Below are positions 63,596 through 64,000 of a DNA stretch of 64,000 bases, in pieces. Made by a program: the position numbers and the translations under genes. The stretch's first letter is position 1, and every line of letters starts with the position of its first letter. The stretch is from an uncultured Flavobacteriaceae bacterium (lineage in GTDB: Bacteria > Bacteroidota > Bacteroidia > Flavobacteriales > Flavobacteriaceae). Location of the stretch: contig CAJQQG010000012.1 in NCBI GenBank assembly GCA_905480425.1, forward strand, positions 1 through 64,000. The letters run 5' to 3'. The notes below the pieces were generated by a model. The model saw only the letters and a program-made list of their open reading frames with translations, was not told the DNA's origin and did no database searches.

Positions 63596-64000
63596 ATGAA
63601 TTATTTTTTTCTCTACTTATTTTTTTTCATTGCTTTTTTTTCGAATGCGCAAATTATAGTTCCTTCTGACTTTGAAGGAGAATTATTGTATAAGTTTGAA
63701 ACGGATTCTATACCAGACTCTGGAATTCGATTAAAAGAAGTAATCCTTTTTCAACCCCTTCGTTTTAAAAGCATGAATCAGCTTAGGGACTATGTGATTC
63801 TTAGAAACCGTACCTTAAGAGTTTATCCCTATGCTAAGTTAGCTTCAGATCGTCTGGACACTTTAAGTAAACGCTTGACTAATATTAAGGGAAAGAAACG
63901 AAAACGCACTTACCTTAAACGAGTAGAAAAATTCATTTACGATGAATTTGAAGTTGAGTTAAGAAAATTATCACGTTCCCAGGGACGTATTCTCATTAAG
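63596..64000 (+). CDS. DUF4294 exported protein (cut by right edge)
   Basis: The first 135 codons are visible. The N-terminus is a signal peptide (MNYFFLYLFFFIAFFSNAQ) with cleavage near residue 19. The mature part matches DUF4294: RNRTLRVYPYAKLASDRL, then a basic helix with KKRKRTYLKRVEKF and LSRSQGRILIK at the right edge. The function is unknown. I recall that it is often a neighbour of the M42 peptidase in flavobacteria, as here, in divergent orientation. Confidence 0.88.
   Translation, partial: MNYFFLYLFFFIAFFSNAQIIVPSDFEGELLYKFETDSIPDSGIRLKEVILFQPLRFKSMNQLRDYVILRNRTLRVYPYAKLASDRLDTLSKRLTNIKGKKRKRTYLKRVEKFIYDEFEVELRKLSRSQGRILIK

Noticed and set aside
1-64000. CRISPR arrays, insertion sequences, prophage, toxin-antitoxin or restriction systems
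   Set aside because: No regularly spaced repeats, transposase motifs, terminal inverted repeats, integrases or small paired genes were seen; nearly all coding regions belong to widespread housekeeping or envelope families.

Overview
The window is chromosomal DNA of a member of the Bacteroidetes, most likely a marine Flavobacteriaceae. It is AT-rich (I estimate about one third G+C). Genes lack Shine-Dalgarno sequences, and many starts follow the Bacteroidetes -7 promoter motif TAnnTTTG. The gene set is also typical of flavobacteria: long SecA, long NusB, class II IlvC, a cyclophilin-FKBP fusion, DUF5916, DUF4294 and DUF2795 proteins. I see no insertion sequence, prophage, integrase, CRISPR array or rRNA operon, and no frameshifted gene. 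It is ordinary, densely packed core genome.

Layout. 1-1.2 kb: tail of a YHS-domain protein, a tRNA-Ser(UGA) with its terminator, and a TSUP permease. 1.2-6.8 kb (minus): an envelope and cell-division operon ftsK-lolA-lptG-ribB(A). 7-10.7 kb: katG and nhaC, convergent across a shared bidirectional terminator. 10.7-11.1 kb: the longest stretch without a gene, then lpdA. 12.6-21.5 kb (minus): a nine-gene arginine operon in the order GNAT-argG-argC-proC-argD-argF'-argB-argE-argH. It appears to encode a complete N-acylated (probably N-succinylated) route from glutamate to arginine, and is preceded by a tiny uORF with two Arg codons. 21.6-27 kb: tilS-dsbD, then a nitroreductase and an aldehyde dehydrogenase. 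27.2-35.5 kb (plus): the isoleucine/valine operon ilvD-ilvB-ilvN-ilvC-ilvA followed by gapN. 35.6-41.6 kb: SGNH lipoprotein, methyltransferase, DUF5916 protein, glycosyltransferase, sterol-desaturase-like protein. 41.6-50.4 kb: secA, DUF2795, cobalamin adenosyltransferase, lnt, pssA, lptB, AhpD-like protein and tatC. 50.6-64 kb: recQ, cyclophilin-FKBP, thioredoxin-like protein, csaA, M14 peptidase, ABC exporter, nusB, DUF1573 lipoprotein, yajC, pyrD, M42 peptidase and a DUF4294 gene cut by the right edge.

How it works together. Two amino-acid operons dominate. The arg operon holds every step from glutamate, including a GNAT candidate for the first acylation and a transcarbamylase whose specificity position (Ser90) points to succinylornithine. 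In the ilv operon the NADPH-consuming IlvC sits with a GapN that makes NADPH. A third theme is envelope biogenesis: LptG, LptB, LolA, Lnt, SecA, YajC, TatC and PssA all lie in this window.

Most worth a second look: the near-leaderless Met-Phe-Arg-Arg-Pro uORF ahead of the arg operon, the GNAT with a four-cysteine tail, the RibBA-type protein whose GTP cyclohydrolase II half has lost its zinc ligands, and a RecQ whose zinc-finger cysteines are replaced by a Gly/Asp-rich loop. I did not find a clear multi-gene system of unknown type; the regulatory leader is the best candidate for something undescribed.
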